A stretch of DNA of 64,000 nucleotides. It comes from Sphagnum magellanicum. Lineage: Eukaryota > Streptophyta > Sphagnopsida > Sphagnales > Sphagnaceae. Within the stretch, counting starts at the first letter, position 1. Each line of letters opens with the position of its first letter. Under the pieces are notes generated by a model that saw nothing but the letters and a program-made list of their open reading frames with translations, searched no databases and had not been told where the DNA came from. Location of the stretch: the NCBI GenBank assembly GCA_021904315.1, contig CM038924.1:12822026-12886025 (forward strand), given 5' to 3'. A program made the position numbers and the translations under genes. Shown here in pieces: positions 34,760-46,555 of the stretch.

Positions 34760-37740
34760 ATTAATTTCATTGAAATTGGAGGATCAAATCAAAAGTGAAG
34801 ATGAAAAATTTACACATTGACTAAGTAAGAGATTAAACTCCTCTCATTGAAACTAGTCCTCTCAAGGGCTTTTCACTCACAATATTAGGGTTAATATTTT
34901 ATCTATATGTCCATGGCGATGTATCAAATTTTGTGAGAATCAAATCCTTTAAATTCTCTCAAGTGTTACCCACTTCATCAAACAATCAATATTCAATTTT
35001 GCTCAGTTTGAGGTTTCTTTCTTATTGGGGATGAAACATGGATTCTAGAATCAAACTAGGGTCCAAAGCCAAGATGGCTTTTAACATAACTTCAATAGAG
35101 CCATGTTACATTGTTAGATATTTTGATAAAATAAACAGGTTGCTTAGAAAGTATAGTGGGGTCTTTAAATGTGACTTACATTTGCTTTTCAACTCAAGCC
35201 AAAATTGTATCCCAAATCCTACATGGATGTGAAGTTTCTTAATCCTTAGCTCTATTATATGTGGTCTTTCTGAGAAAATGTAAGGGACCTTACAAAGTAA
35301 GGTTGTTCACACTTAGAACTATTGTGTGCTTTGTCCAGGAAACAAAAGGGACCTCAAGGTGGCACACTTTTTCAATATTTTACCTGGACCTCTTAAGGGA
35401 GAAGTTGACATGGAGGTGGCTTCCACACTTTAATAAACATCTGTCATTTTCAAACTCTCAACTTGCTAATATGAGTTACATTAAGGAAGACTTCTTCCAT
35501 ATGGCCTCAAGGGGTTTGAGGTGGATACCTCCTGCAAAAAGCACAAGTCGGACCTTGTCATAAGCTGAAACATATGAAGATTGCAGGCCACAAGGTGGTA
35601 AGAGTGGGAGGGATGTTACACCTATTTAGATCTTAAGATCCCTCTCTTTTTCTAGGAGGGTAGTTTCATAGTCATAAAGACCAGCCAAAAAAATTCTAGT
35701 GTAATTCACATGACATGATGTAAATTGTAATTTGACCTCTGAGAAATCGCAGGTAGTCTGTTTCCTGTTTGCCCAGCAAGATATTCTGTTTCTTTGGTGG
35801 TATCTCTTGTTTCTTGTTGTCTGAATAATTGATACTGAGATTGTAATGAAGAGTTTTAACACTTGATTACTCTTCTTTTGGGATAATCGTGTTCATGTTA
35901 AGTTAAAGAAAAAAATTCAACAGCAACTTTACCTTGGGTTAGACCCTCAGTAGAGGGCACTACTAAAGTGGGTCCACACTTGGCTCCCTCTTTGCATGGC
36001 CCCTTCTTCTGGTAAAGCCCTCAACCTTTGGGCCTTACTTCACAAGTAAAGACTTGGGCAGATTTTGTGTAGCATAGACTTGGCTCCCTCTTTGCGTGGC
36101 CCCTTCTTCTGGTAAATCCCTCAACCTTTGGGCCTTACTCTACAAGTAAAGACCTTAGCAGATTTTTTTAGTATAGGTGGAGAGCATGTTACAGCCAACA
36201 ATTTTTCCCTCATGAAGTGTGAACATTTCAAAGAAGGCAAAATGTTAGTTAATAAAAATCCTCCCAGTTCTTTACACACCGAAAAGCCCTCGACTGTGTG
36301 CTTTAACAGTATCAGGCCTGCACTTGACATTGCCTCATACAGGCCCTTTTTTCCAATAAAGCCTGCAGCTGAGGGCTTTACTTACCACACAAGGTACCCT
36401 CCAACTACATTAGGAAATTTCTCCAAGTTCTTTATGTACACCAGGCATGGTTCCTTGTACCATTGGCTAAAGAGAGAAAACTCTGTGTATATATATAAAC
36501 AAGGATGGAAATCCATCCACAAAAAGTACAAGACATGTCGAAGCAAATGTAAACACACGAAATGAAAACCAAAACAATCAAAACAGTATGCAGCCACATA
36601 CTTAACAGGTAACAACGAGGTTACAATAATAAGTGCAGCAGCTACACCTCCACGCATGTAGTGCCTTCGTTCCTTCGTTACAGAAAGTTTCCATTGAAGT
36701 TCGTATATAAACTAATTTAACGAGAGTATAAAAGAGTTCGACCCACGTCCGTTTTACAAGTCGACAAAGGGACTTTGCATGAGCTTGCTTGCAAAGTTGC
36801 GTAATTTCATGCTGTGATTGACTTTGCAGATCATGGCTTCTTTGCACTTGTCACAGAAGGTGGTGGAAGGAAGCTGGGATTGTGGGTCGCGGGTTTCAAA
36901 GACAATTTTTGTCCCTAGTAGGCTGCGATTAATGTCAGACTCTAGCAGCGAATTTTGAAACTTATTACTTTTGCAGCAGGTGTATTAAGAGCATCCCCAG
37001 CGGTGCTCGCTATGTGTAGACTCTGCAGAAATATTTCTCACATCCAAGTTTAGTTATTTTACTTTTTTCCTACTTCACCAATAAAACTAAAATTGAGATT
37101 ACAAATAGATGGGAGAGTACTAGTACCAAACCACTTGGACCAATCCGAGTAACTTTCATAAACTCCGAAGCGGGGGATTAGAAGAAGCAATTGGGAGCTA
37201 TAATTCACTTGTGTTTTTGAATCGTGGACAAGCTGGTGGAGGTACAGTTTGCCGCTTCTGTTTTTGGCAAACTTAAGCCACTGGTTGCAAAGTCTTTGTG
37301 GTGCTTTGTTCATTACTGTTTTTTTTTTTTGTTTTTTTGTTTTTTCACTTTGGGATCAATTTGGTGTCTGGATATGCAGGTTTGAGATTCGGAATCACAT
37401 GTGCGCCGTAGAGAACTTGTGGTATTCAAGCTTTCCAGTTTAGGGTAAGAGATACTATAGAGGTGGTCTTTGTGATACAATAATTTGATGTAGCTGGGCT
37501 CTATTGTTTTGTGAGCTTTCAGTTTTCGCTGTATCTTGTGCAATATTATGGCATTCATTTCACTCCCCATTCCTTTCAAGTGTGTGACGCGGTGGAAACT
37601 GGTTCTTGAAGCCGATTCATCGCTGATTCCTTGGTGTCGAGCTGTGCTAGTGTCGTAAACTTGTCTTTCGAGGAGTCAAGTACTGCCGAGATCTGAGAAA
37701 CGGAAATTGGGTTTAGGGTCTAGATTAGAACAACTGGGTT
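34760..37740. other. spacer upstream of the CDPK retrocopy
   Basis: Two plus frames (35038-35232, 35261-35563) are unrecognised. A 100-bp tandem duplication at 35978-36177 is listed separately. At 36990-37010 a GCATCCCCAGCGGTGCTC word matches one at 49390. A T-rich tract lies at 37319-37346. No promoter could be fixed. Confidence 0.4.
35978..36177. repeat. 100-bp tandem duplication
   Basis: Two adjacent copies (35978-36077, 36078-36177) start ACTTGGCTCCCTCTTTGC and differ at a few positions, with a period of exactly 100 bp. More diverged CCCTC/GGGCTTTAC-containing sequence continues to about 36400. Confidence 0.85.
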
Positions 37741-37747
37741 TTTCTAG

Positions 37748-39458
37748 ATGGGCAATACATGCACAGGGTTGGTGACCAAGAGCTGGTATGCGCAAGCGTT
37801 CTCTAGCGCTTTTACAAGCTCTGCATTCCCAAAGCCAGCGGCTACTTCTCAAACATCACCAGACAACAACAATCACGAGCTGGACTCAGCTCCTCGTGAC
37901 AAGGTGCAACACTATCCTCCTGCTCCAAACTGTATACCAGCTTCTGTGCACACGAATCATGACCCTCAGCAGGTCAAAGAGGTTATTGATGTTACAATGA
38001 CAAAAGAGGGAGAGGCAATCAAATTTCCAGGGCACGACTTAACAGCCTCTGTACTACATCGTCACACAGAAAATGTCAAGGACTTTTACACCGTCGGAAG
38101 GAAACTGGGTCAAGGTCAGTTTGGGGTGACTGACCTGTGTGCTGAGAAATCCACTGGCAAGGAGTTTGCATGTAAATTGATTGCAAAAAGAAAACTTATC
38201 TCTATGGAAGATGTGGATGATGTGCAGCATGAGCTTTGCATCATGCACCATCTGTCAGGGCATCCTAATATTGTGACCATCAAGGGGCCATATGAGGATG
38301 TCACTTCAGTGCATCTAGTAATGGGGCTCTGTGCAGGAGGGGAACTTTTTGACCGGATCATCCAAAGAGGCCATTACTTTGAAACCAAAGCTGGAGAGCT
38401 GACACAGACTATTGTTGGGGTTATTGAGGCTTGTCACTCTCTTGGAGTTATGCACAGGGATTTGAAGCCAGAGAACTTTCTGTTCTCCAATCAAGGTGAA
38501 GACGCTGCTCTCAACACAACAGATTTTGGGTTATCTATCTTTTTCAAACCTGGTGAAATCTTCACAGGTGTGGTGGGGAGTCCATACTATGTTGCACCAG
38601 AGGTTTTGCAAAAAAATATGGGCCAGAAGCAGATGTGTGGAGTGCAGGAGTTATCCTCTACATTCAACTCAGTGGAGTTCCGCCATTTTGGGCTGAAACT
38701 GAGCAAGGGATTTTTGAGCAGGTTTTTGAAAAGTGAACTTGACTTTGTGTCAGATCCATGGCTGAAAATTGCAGAGAGTGCAAAGGACCTTCTTTGGAGA
38801 ACGTTGAACCCAAATGCTGCAAAGAGATTGAAAGCTCATCAAGTGTTGTGCCATCCTTGGATTTGTGAAGATGCAGTGGCTCCAGACAGGCCAAGTGATT
38901 CTGCAGTGCAGACCAGGCTCAAGAACTTCTCAGCGATGAACAAATTGAAGAAAATGGCAATCCGTGTGATTGCAGAATCTTTGTCCGAGGAAGAAATTGT
39001 AGGATTGAAGGAGATGTTCAAGTTGATGGACTCAGATGATTCTGGTTCCGTAAGCTTTGAGGGGCTGAATGAGGGGCTGAAGAAAGTAGGTTCAATTCTC
39101 ATGGAGGAAGACATATGTCAGCTGATGGATGCTGCAGATGTGGATCAGAATGGGACAATCGATTATGGAGAATTCTTGGCTGCAACTTTGAATCTAAACA
39201 AGATTGAGCGGGAGGAAAATCTTTTTACAGCATTTTCATGTAAAATTGGGTACCTCACAACAGATGAGCTGCAGCAAGCATGCACTGATTTCCACATGGG
39301 GGGTTATGTGTGTTGAGGATCTCATTTGTGAAGTTGACCAGGACAATGATGGGTGAATAGATTACAATGAATTTGTGACCATGATGCGCAAGGCCAATGG
39401 AGACATACATCGCAGCACCCACCACAGAAACTTGAGTGGGGATTCTCAGATGCTTTGA
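37748..39458 (+). pseudogene. CPK-like: intronless calcium-dependent protein kinase retrocopy, degenerate
   Basis: An open frame of 522 codons (37748-39316) begins MGNTC, a myristoylation/palmitoylation motif, then a ~75-residue variable region, a kinase domain, junction and EF-hands, all in one exon although plant CDPKs normally have several introns. Retained: GxGxFG loop, FACK lysine, [11 protein letters not shown]. Damage: (1) one base lost near 38611-38622 and one gained near 38723-38727 replace about 40 residues (288-328), so subdomain IX DVWSAG and PPFW are lost while the frame recovers; (2) the hinge reads VMGLC instead of VMELC; (3) EF1 loop position 12 is G instead of E; EF2 is intact; (4) a 12-nt in-frame deletion removes the EF3 loop core; (5) a frameshift near 39298-39310 ends the frame, and downstream the EF4 loop has CGA to TGA. 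The ancestral stop is recognisable at 39456-39458. No poly-A tail or flanking duplication was seen. It is clearly related to the kinase at 63.3 kb. Confidence 0.88.
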
Positions 39459-40885
39459 TGGGTACCTAGATAGCCCTCTCCTGCCTTCCCCCTTCAAAGT
39501 CTGAGCTTTTCTTCTTGACCTTGCAAGTGCTTTTGGTTGAACCATAATATCTTAGTCTTGGGCACCAGGCTACAAAGTGGCCATCAAAGAAGTGTTCGGC
39601 ATCTTTATGTTGCTGTAATTGGTCTCTGTAACTGAATTCTAGCCACTTTTCTCACTTTCACCATTTCAGTCTTATGCCAGGTAATTCAAACCTGTTGTCA
39701 GAACTACAGGTTGAAGTTGCTGCTGGGACAAGCAGTGTCAATGTTAGGCAGCGTTTGATTAGATTTGGATGTTTTTGGACATCTATTATCCCAAAATTAT
39801 TAACATTGCCCTGTTCTTAGCTTGCCATTTACTTTGAAGCAGTAAGCTTTCTGTGAGGCCAGATGCACCAAAGAGACTGGGTTCATGGATGAGTAGGGTT
39901 GCATGACGATGAGGCATATCTCAGCTGCTTTTGGATTTCTGAATTCATTCTGCACCTGCATAATATGGTAGGTCTTGCTGAGAAATTTTTGCATGGATGG
40001 ATCACAACACATTCCATTTTGTCATGGTTAAGCAAACTGTGTTCACTGTTCATATATGCTAACTTGTCATGCTGGTAACGGATTTTGAGTGAGATTTTGG
40101 GCTTCTTACTGCCAGTGTCAAATCTGTCTTTGAGAATTTCAATTCCTGTGACCTTTAAACATATGTAAAAGTGCACTACAGTAGCAATGTCTGACTTCAA
40201 ATAGCTTGGGAAAAAAACTGATATATTTGGACAGAAGATGCCATGATTTGAATGTTACAAGAAGCCCAGATCAATCTTTACTTTGGGGATGGCACAGAGC
40301 AGTTTACAGCGCATTTTGTCATGCCATGCATCTTCAGCTTTGGGCATATTGTCACCTAATGAGCAAACATATGCACAAGAAAATGGTTGTACTGAAATTC
40401 AAGATCCTAATACTTTTTTTTCTCTCATGAAAGGTGCATAAGATTGACTCCTTGATTGCTACATGATTTTATATATTCAGAGAATTTGTTGATTCATATA
40501 TGCACAGAGCTCTTGAATGGTCAAATGACACCTTCAGAAAATATCACTCTTCAGGTGACAGAGAGATGGGGGGTTATCTTCCAGTTTCTTGAAGTAAGAG
40601 TGTCGTGTTTGCTGCAATCACCAGGTATAAGTTCTGTGGATTCCGCAAGGATATTGAGATGCATCCATGAGCTTCTTCCGAGACCACACAAGCTCGTCAA
40701 ACAGGCTGGTCAATTGATTTGATACTCTCTCTACCCCACCCTGCACATAATATAGCACACGCAGTAATGAGATTCCTTGAATCAGGGTCTTCTTTCCCAA
40801 CATTTTCTAAGCTGTCTGCTTCCTGCCCAAGGCCTGGCATGAGACAGTCCGCGACCAACAAAGTCACAGTTTATCAATAGAATGG
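39459..40885. other. sequence between CDPK retrocopy and BYPASS1-like gene
   Basis: No gene recognised. The left part may be 3' UTR copied with the kinase mRNA. The right part (40730-40885) should hold the 3' UTR of the minus-strand BYPASS1-like gene. Confidence 0.4.
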
Positions 40886-42247
40886 TCAACAGCTGTGTCT
40901 GCAAGTGCACAATCTAACCTGCAGCTCACTGAGGTGTTCTCTTAGTCGCTGAACTGTTTCCTGGATGCACCGGAATATTGGAAGCTCCTCGTCCTCAAAT
41001 TTGCTTGCAATACTGCAGCTTCTGATCTCCACCAGGCGTGCAATCTGATCTTTCAGTTCTGAGGCACAAGTCTCCACAAGTTTCAGCTCTTGGAATGCAA
41101 ACATGTAGCTCTTCTTAATAGGCTGACGTTGCTGTTCATCATCAGTGTGCTGTTCTCGACCCATTTCACCAATCTCATCATTCAGTTTCTGTTGCAGGCG
41201 CCTGAAAGACGGAAACCAGAGCTCCAGATCTCTAGTCCGTAACCAGTTTTCATTGCTGCTTATCGTGGCACTGGAAAGCAAGACTTGTGAGTACGATGCA
41301 GCAGAAGAGTTGAGAGCCCAGATAAGGACCCTTGCTAAGAAGTCAGTTGTCTCCTTTGTAGCTCGCATCACTCCAGTCAGTCCAACAAGCTTCTTGACAT
41401 GCCCAGTAATTGCAGCAGCAGGCTTCAAAGAAAGTGTCGACCGGATCTTTTCGTGGCTGAATTTCTCACTGATTGCCAGACTTGCATGGCGGGCAATTGA
41501 CATGGATTTCATCATTCCCGGCGAGCTTCGACTTGCCAACAACCTGGTCGTCTCCGATGCAGGTTTTTCGTCTTGGAAACGACTTGCCTTGAGAAACTTG
41601 GATGCAGCAGTAGGCAGCACTGGTGCAGCAGCACTACTACTACTACTTACCACCATCATCTTGCTCAGCTCTTCCTCACAGCTTTGGAGTGCAGCACGCA
41701 AGGTCATCAAGGCGGCGCCGGAGTCTCCACCACATGATCCGGCAGCAGCTGCTTCTGACGTCATAATACAGCATCTATTTGAAGCTTGCACCACGACCTG
41801 CACACACATCTGATATTGTTCGAAAAGAGAGACAGCAGGCTTCAGCACGTTGCAAACATCTAGAAGTTTCATGCTCTCGTCCATGTACTCCTCCACCCAT
41901 GAGGGATCAGATTCCTGCATGACGCCATGATGATGAGCAGCAGCAGCAGCAGCAGCAGACTCATTCTTATTATTATTATTATTGTCCTTGAGCTGCCCCT
42001 CCGACAACTGGCTCACGTCCAAGTATGTGGAGCGCATGAACTCGACCGCAAGAGCAATCCATTCCAAGCTCAGCCATTTGGATTGCAGGGATTGTTCCAG
42101 ATTCTCCAGCCTATTCGCCAGGCAAACATAGAAAGCTCCGAAGTTCCGATCAGAAATATGTCTATTATAGCCTAATTTGGGTCCCAGAGGTGGTCGACCC
42201 TGCTGCTGTCCTGTCAACGGTTTAAATCTTGCTGATGCCATCTCCAC
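40886..42247 (-). CDS. BYPASS1 (BPS1)-like protein, single exon
   Basis: A 453-aa intronless minus-strand gene. Residues about 30-70 (FGAFYVCLANRLENLEQSLQ, then WLSLEWIALAVEFMRSTYLDV) and 115-150 (SWVEEYMDESMKLLDVCNVL) match the conserved core of Arabidopsis BPS1 and relatives. A later helical part (about residues 300-453) includes LWFPSFRRLQQKLNDEIGEM and regularly spaced Leu, suggesting helical bundles. BPS1 limits production of a root-derived mobile signal that arrests shoots; for this homologue the role is inferred from family only. It is longer than BPS1 (about 350 aa), through low-complexity inserts: Asn5 and Ala7 runs encoded by ATT/CAG-type microsatellites at about 41935-41985, and a Ser5/Ala3 run. 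Start: either of two in-frame ATGs (42247, 42241) is possible. No frameshift is seen. Confidence 0.85.
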   Translation of the reverse strand: MEMASARFKPLTGQQQGRPPLGPKLGYNRHISDRNFGAFYVCLANRLENLEQSLQSKWLSLEWIALAVEFMRSTYLDVSQLSEGQLKDNNNNNKNESAAAAAAAHHHGVMQESDPSWVEEYMDESMKLLDVCNVLKPAVSLFEQYQMCVQVVVQASNRCCIMTSEAAAAGSCGGDSGAALMTLRAALQSCEEELSKMMVVSSSSSAAAPVLPTAASKFLKASRFQDEKPASETTRLLASRSSPGMMKSMSIARHASLAISEKFSHEKIRSTLSLKPAAAITGHVKKLVGLTGVMRATKETTDFLARVLIWALNSSAASYSQVLLSSATISSNENWLRTRDLELWFPSFRRLQQKLNDEIGEMGREQHTDDEQQRQPIKKSYMFAFQELKLVETCASELKDQIARLVEIRSCSIASKFEDEELPIFRCIQETVQRLREHLSELQVRLCTCRHSC

Positions 42248-45200
42248 AAGAGTCAGTCATTCACAAATTTTCTTCAACCCCCAGTTCAAGCACAAGAGCT
42301 GGCGAAGGAGCAACGCAGCCCTAATGGACAAAATTCCCTAATAACGAACAAAATTGGGCTTCTCCAAGTTCTATTCTGGATGATGGGTGGCTCATTATTG
42401 GAGAGATTGAGCTTTCATTTTTTTGGGGTTGTGTGTGGCTTCTTTAGACTTCCATTTTCTTCTCAAATGCTGGTTCGTTGGTTTTCACATCTAGGTTATT
42501 CTCGGTTCAATTCTGTGTGCCACAAGCAACAACTAGTTTTGACCAAAAATTCACAATTCTCGACTTGCACGCAAATTTAAGTGCAGAATTCTGCAAATCT
42601 ACTTCTTCCCATTCTTTCCAGAGTGTTCTTGAAGTAACGTGATTGCCAGCAAAAAAATAAGCGTGGATTGTATTCCGCAGTCTCAAATCAATTTACGTAT
42701 GGCGGAACAGGCAGGTCCAGACTGCCAGTGTCTTTTCTAAGAATTTTTGTTTGTAGCCAAAGTGGCCATCATCCATGGGAAGATGTACAAAATGTGGCAA
42801 TCATCCTCAGGAAGATTTAGCCAAATCTGGCTATAAAACCAGATATGAAGTTCAAAACTTTTTATTCATCCTTCTGTATCTTGGGCAACACACTCAAAAA
42901 CCAAATATAAAAACTACTAATTTTTTCCCTCACTTCAAAACCTCCAAAATCACTTCATTTTCGAATTATCAATTTCTCGTTTTGGTGAAATTTCGCCAAT
43001 TAAAAAAAAAGGCTGGGCAGGGCCTGTTCCACCCAGGATTATTTTTTTTCGTTTTTTGGCGAAATTTCCCACAAAAGGCTAAACACTCCATCAGGGTCAT
43101 AACAGATCCCTGTGAGGTGTGCAAGGTGTCTACGTGGTTCTATTGCAGGATTGACCAAATGTTGGTGAAGGTTTTTGTTAAATTAAAAAAGGCATTACAA
43201 TGGGGTCCTTTGAAGTAGGTTAGTGGTAAATAGTTGCTCCTGTATCAACCAGTGTTTTTATCCTGGCGAAATTTTGCTATTTATTGACAAAGAAATTGAG
43301 AAATTTTTGGATTTTCTTTTTCTAGTGTAAACTTGAGTAGTTTTTCTATTTTTAATTAAATTTCGCCAAAATTTTGATATTAAAAAAACAGTGATATCAA
43401 CTTGGTGCCAATTTCAAATTCAACTCCTGCATCACAATATAAATATTGTTTTTTTTTTGGGTTCTGTGGGAGAACATGAACGTGTGTTTTGCTTTGCACA
43501 ATAATTATGTGATTATGCAAAATCACACATGACAGTCCCAGCTAGGAAAAACTCTAAAAACGAAGAACAAAATAAGACACCACAACCCCGGTTAGTGTTG
43601 ACGCTACCACTGGAGTGGATGCCATTTCTATGGCACTTTCATGTTCTTGGGATTTGATAAGGGAGAGCCAGGAAATGATAATTCAAAAGCTAAAGAACTG
43701 GGACAAATGTGTTATTTCTATAACATTGTTTTGGAGGATTTTGGGGGCTTCATGAACTACAATATATCCCTTAGCTGAAGATATGTGTAAGGATTGTAGT
43801 AGTAAATGAGGATGGTTACCTTTGAATGTACACATTTACTTCAGGTGTCCGTTTTTGAAAGCAAACCTGTTTCACTCTATTTCACTCTATTTGGGCAATC
43901 CCCAAATATTTTACATTTGCTTATTCTCAACAAACGTAATGACTGTAGGTGTAGTTCCGTGTGTGGGCATTAGTAGTGACTTTGCTACATTCTTTCTCAG
44001 CTAGCAAAGGTAGAGGTGAAGTGTTGACAAGGGTGAATGCCATCTGTTGTGGCGTGTAGGTTCTGTGGAGTTATTTATCTAGTAGCTCAAGTAGATAGGA
44101 AATAATTTTCACAAACTTCCAACAATGTGCTTTTCTATCAAACACACAATCATCTACAGCCGCAACTTCTTTTGTCCAAATACTTTTGGATTCAAGTTTC
44201 TCAACGTATGAGACCCCAATGGCGTGCGTAATGTTGTAAGTGGGTGACCTTAGAATTTTAAGGCTTTATCCATCCATGGTGTTCAAAGAATTCCTTAAAG
44301 AACATTTGAAAAGGCAGGTGCAGCAGGTGCCAGGGAGATTGGAACATTACCAGTGCCCTTATCAACCAGTGGGGTCCTTTGAGAGACTAATTTTAAGGTA
44401 GTGAGTGTTTTGCTATCATTTACATTCACTTCTATATTCATCACTTCTGTACATGTTGGCTGTGGCTGTATTAACACTACAAAAATATAATACATTAATA
44501 AAATTCTGCCAGAAAATTATGGACAGAAATTTGTTAGAGGTTTAAATTGTCACCAATCCAGTAAAATAATTGAGTTATTAAATGAAGCCTCTAAAGATGG
44601 TCATCATATTCATATCCGACAAAAGCATGCCTGACATGTAGATTTAGATGGGAAGCAAATAACAAATCTTGGGGATCATACACCTAATTTTTGTGATGAT
44701 TTTAAGACAGTGGTCATGAGACGATTTTTGCAGCATTGTTTGGGTTTGGGATTGTATAACATGTGGGATAGTTATGAGCTTCTCAAGAATAGTTTGGTAT
44801 TGATATGCCAATCATTTCTGATAACTGTAAAATTATGGTAATATAAGAAAGTTCTGCATTCTTGTGGTTTAGGGTTGTATAATGTGAGATATGTGTTATT
44901 GTGGTTATAGCGTTGGCTCCCTGGTGTACATAACAGTGCTATGGAACAGAAATAATTTCTATAGAAATAGGGATTGAAGTGATGTGGGTAAAAAGAGTGG
45001 AGAGAATGCTTCGCGTACATGCCATTGCATGGAATTCAAAGGTTTGACTGAAGAATTATTTTTCATTGTGGCATTTCTATGAAAATAACTTTTGGAAATA
45101 TTACCACACTGAATTTCTTTCATTCTTGTATGTTAGACTGATGTAATTGTTAGAAAAGTTCACTACTAGAAAACTCCAAACGGGACTTCTAACATTTTAG

Positions 45201-46555
45201 AGTAATCAGACTTTAAAACAAGTGTACAGAAAGAGAGTGCTTTCCATTGGTGAACAGCATTTGCAGGACACTTGTAGATCTGAAAATCCATCTGAACCCA
45301 ATCATCCAATAAATGACCTTGCTTAGAAAATCAACCATGTTTCCCTTAAAACAGAAACTGTGGTAGATGCCTTGTCATCTAAATCTTTGAGATCTCACAA
45401 CTATTGTCTTTGATTGGTGTAAGTACCTGCAGTTTGGCTATCCTTGTTGACAGTTACAAAATGTGGTCACACCATCACAACCTTCCTTCAGCACAGCATG
45501 TGTTAAGCCTTTTTCTTCAATATATCTTCCATAGATTCTGGATCAATAGTGTTGCTACTACTGAGTACTTCTTACCATTCTGGTCAAAGAGAATCTAAGT
45601 GTGTATTCTAAGCTGAAGTGAGTTGAGACGTGAGGCCTGGTTATTGACAAACTCCACAGGAAAAACTCCGTGAACAAAAGTAGAACAAGCTCTCAATGTT
45701 CCACCACTAAACCGGCATCTCAATTCCTAGCTTTTTATGAATAAGTTCAATGCAAAAACTAACTAGCAAACTTGAATGCTGATTGCTCCCCTTCTGTATC
45801 CGTGCACAGCAGGATGTTCAGACCATCTAGCTCTGGGTCTTATTCTAGTGTTCCTATCAAGGGTTCTGCTGCTCGGGATAACTGTGTAATTGCATTCATC
45901 ACCTTATTGTACAAATTGATGTCCACTCTCAAAAATTAAAACTCAATCAAATGGACTGCAGATGCCAATTTCGTTTTAGCACTGAAATTTGCTGAAATGT
46001 CAAGGTCTTCATCTTATTTCAGCATTTATAGAAGTGGAAAGGGATGAAACTTTGACATGGTTTAAAGATCCACATGAAAATGTCATGGTCCAGGGGTCCC
46101 CTTAAAAATTTGATCAGGGCCATGGCCAGTCAGGTACAACTTGGGTGCAACCTGAATTATTTTTTTGGTTTTCAATGATACTAGGGGACAAATAAGTTCC
46201 TGAAAACACATCTAATTCACCTCCCCCGAATGCAGTATAGCCAGGTCTCCATGACTAACCTGCTCACAGCCAGATCTACTTTTTACTTACCCAGTTCATT
46301 GTTGAGTGGGAACTGCAGACTTAACAAGGACATGGGGGCCAGGGCAAACAATAATTAAGTAGACTGTTTCAAAACTGGGTTCAGGGTCTGTGATCTGCAC
46401 AACCAAGAAACCCTAAAATAGCTTAACCCTAAAACAGTAGCTGAGCCTAAAAGGAGTGAAGCACTCACTCCAGGGCTAGCTAGCTTTATGGAAATAGTGT
46501 TGCAAACCAAGTTCAGATCCTTTCAGCTCATAACCATTGTTGAAGAAGATCCGGT
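42248..46555. other. spacer between BYPASS1-like and UPF0496 genes
   Basis: The left few hundred bases are promoter and 5' UTR of the BYPASS1-like gene. A 147-codon plus frame at 42775-43218 starts with CTKCGNHPQ but shows no family match. A GGCGAAATTT word recurs between 42960 and 43370. The rest is unremarkable AT-rich DNA with no recognised gene. Confidence 0.4.

Noticed and set aside
37748..39316. Functional CDPK gene
   Set aside because: Intronless, with subdomain IX scrambled, EF1 ligand lost, EF3 loop deleted, and EF4 lost by frameshift and stop.
41145..41813. 222-codon plus-strand frame
   Set aside because: Antisense shadow of the BYPASS1-like gene; Ser/Leu-rich and without homology.
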